Source: JANQSS01 sp965249735
GTDB lineage: Bacteria; Bacteroidota; Bacteroidia; Chitinophagales; Saprospiraceae
Direction of reading: 5' to 3'
Length of the DNA: 64,000 nucleotides
Assembly: GCA_965249735.1 (NCBI GenBank)
Contig: CBDFMS010000022.1
Coordinates: 248,001 to 312,000, forward strand
Each line of letters starts with the position of its first letter. The stretch's first letter is position 1. The notes beneath the pieces were generated by a model, which did not search any database, was not told where the DNA came from, and worked only from the letters and a program-made list of their open reading frames with translations. Shown piece after piece: positions 63,397 through 64,000 of this stretch. The translations under genes and the position numbers were made by a program.

Positions 63397-64000
63397 ATGA
63401 ACAGAAAGTTTTCAACAAAAGTCAGAGAGATCATCGGAAAGAGCAAAGAAGAAGCTCGCCGATTGGGAAGCCACTATGTCGGTACAGAACACCTGATATT
63501 GGGTATGTTGGAAGATCACGAAAATCTCCCGGTAACCGTACTTAAATCTTTGGACGTCAACTTGATAAAGCTCAAGTCGTTACTTGAAAAAGCAAGCATG
63601 ACTTCCAACAAAGAAATTGCCCATGTCAATATCGGCGATTTCAAATTAAATAAACACGCTGAGAAAGTTCTAAAAGTGACTTTTCTGGAAGCCAAGATGT
63701 TTGGCCAGGAGGAGATAAGCCCGGAGCATCTCATGCTTTCTATACTGAAACATGATGGAAATCTGGCTAGTGCGGTGATGAAAGAACTTGGTGTCAATTA
63801 TGATGGTTTTCGCTCAGAATTAGAATTCGTAATGCATGAAGACGAAATGGAGGAGTTGGAATTCTTTTCACAGGCCTCTGAATCAGATGTACCCTATGAA
63901 GAGGAAAGCCCCGGTAAATTTTCATCAAAGAAAGGAACATCAAAATCACGTACACCCGTGCTTGATAATTTTGGACGTGACATCACAAAATTAGCGGAAG
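63397..64000 (+). CDS. clpC: ClpC-type ATP-dependent Clp protease ATPase, 5' part
   Basis: The first 201 residues are visible; the frame runs off the right edge. Two Clp N-terminal repeats are clear: REIIGKSKEEARRLGSHYVG with TEHLILGMLE, and AEKVLKVTFLEAKMFGQEEI with SPEHLMLSIL. An acidic and Ser-rich linker follows, then TPVLDNFGRDITKLAE, the lead-in to the first AAA+ domain. This is the ClpC arrangement, an unfoldase feeding ClpP. The ATP-binding domains lie outside the window. Confidence 0.9.
   Translation, partial: MNRKFSTKVREIIGKSKEEARRLGSHYVGTEHLILGMLEDHENLPVTVLKSLDVNLIKLKSLLEKASMTSNKEIAHVNIGDFKLNKHAEKVLKVTFLEAKMFGQEEISPEHLMLSILKHDGNLASAVMKELGVNYDGFRSELEFVMHEDEMEELEFFSQASESDVPYEEESPGKFSSKKGTSKSRTPVLDNFGRDITKLAE

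Overview
The window is a stretch of Bacteroidota chromosome, moderately AT-rich. The evidence is consistent across it: many exported proteins end in type IX secretion (T9SS) type A or type B sorting domains, the T9SS regulator porX is present, start codons lack Shine-Dalgarno sequences, and several starts are preceded by the Bacteroidota -7 box (TAnnTTTG). The mix of an aerobic phenylacetate operon, IcmF, a DUF1800/DUF1501 pair and giant PKD adhesins would suit Saprospiria-like environmental bacteria, but that placement is an inference. No rRNA, phage, insertion sequence or CRISPR array is visible; there is one tRNA (Leu, GAG).

Layout. 1-2.2 kb: 5' part of a DUF5916 outer-membrane protein (leaves the window), tRNA-Leu, and a sparse region with a possible 36-residue membrane peptide. 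2.2-12 kb: a minus-strand phenylacetyl-CoA catabolic operon in the order paaE-A-B-C-D-G-H-kelch-I-J, followed by an M48 protease. The kelch/T9SS gene inside it is overlapped by paaI. 12.2-16.2 kb: DUF1800, DUF1501 and a T9SS protein, probably one operon. 16.2-21.7 kb: glyA, a 902-residue repeat protein with OmpA and peptidoglycan-binding domains, and an HD phosphohydrolase. 21.8-28.5 kb: porX, tatC with a small membrane protein, a Na/Ca antiporter with YbaB, a LamG/T9SS-B protein, a DUF1573 lipoprotein and purN. 28.5-37.9 kb: icmF, an rRNA pseudouridine synthase, a PNGase F-like secreted protein, an alpha/beta hydrolase and ruvC. 38-43.5 kb: a small membrane protein with DUF3108 and DUF4230 proteins, then two tandem POT peptide transporters. 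43.7-51.3 kb: a beta-helix protein and a 2111-residue PKD protein. 51.6-58.5 kb: a maltose/starch operon (pgmB, GH65 phosphorylase, two GH13 lipoproteins). 58.5-64 kb: a secreted lipase-like protein, a sterol-desaturase family protein, ribonuclease Z with a STAS protein, and the 5' part of clpC.

How the genes work together. PaaABCDE epoxidises phenylacetyl-CoA and PaaG isomerises the epoxide. PaaH and PaaJ carry out later beta-oxidation steps and PaaI rescues stalled CoA esters. Ligase (PaaK), ring-opening enzyme (PaaZ) and a separate hydratase (PaaF) are not in the window. In the maltose operon the periplasmic or surface GH13 lipoproteins would release maltose, the GH65 enzyme would phosphorolyse it to beta-glucose-1-phosphate, and PgmB would convert that to glucose-6-phosphate. 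PorX and TatC are parts of export systems whose likely clients (T9SS-CTD proteins, a Tat-signal DUF1501 protein) are encoded throughout the window.

I found no clear new defence or mobile system. The most unusual items are the 902-residue double peptidoglycan-binding repeat protein, the kelch/T9SS gene translationally coupled into the paa operon, the porX/HD-hydrolase divergent pair, and a recurrent promoter-like octamer lying almost on top of start codons.
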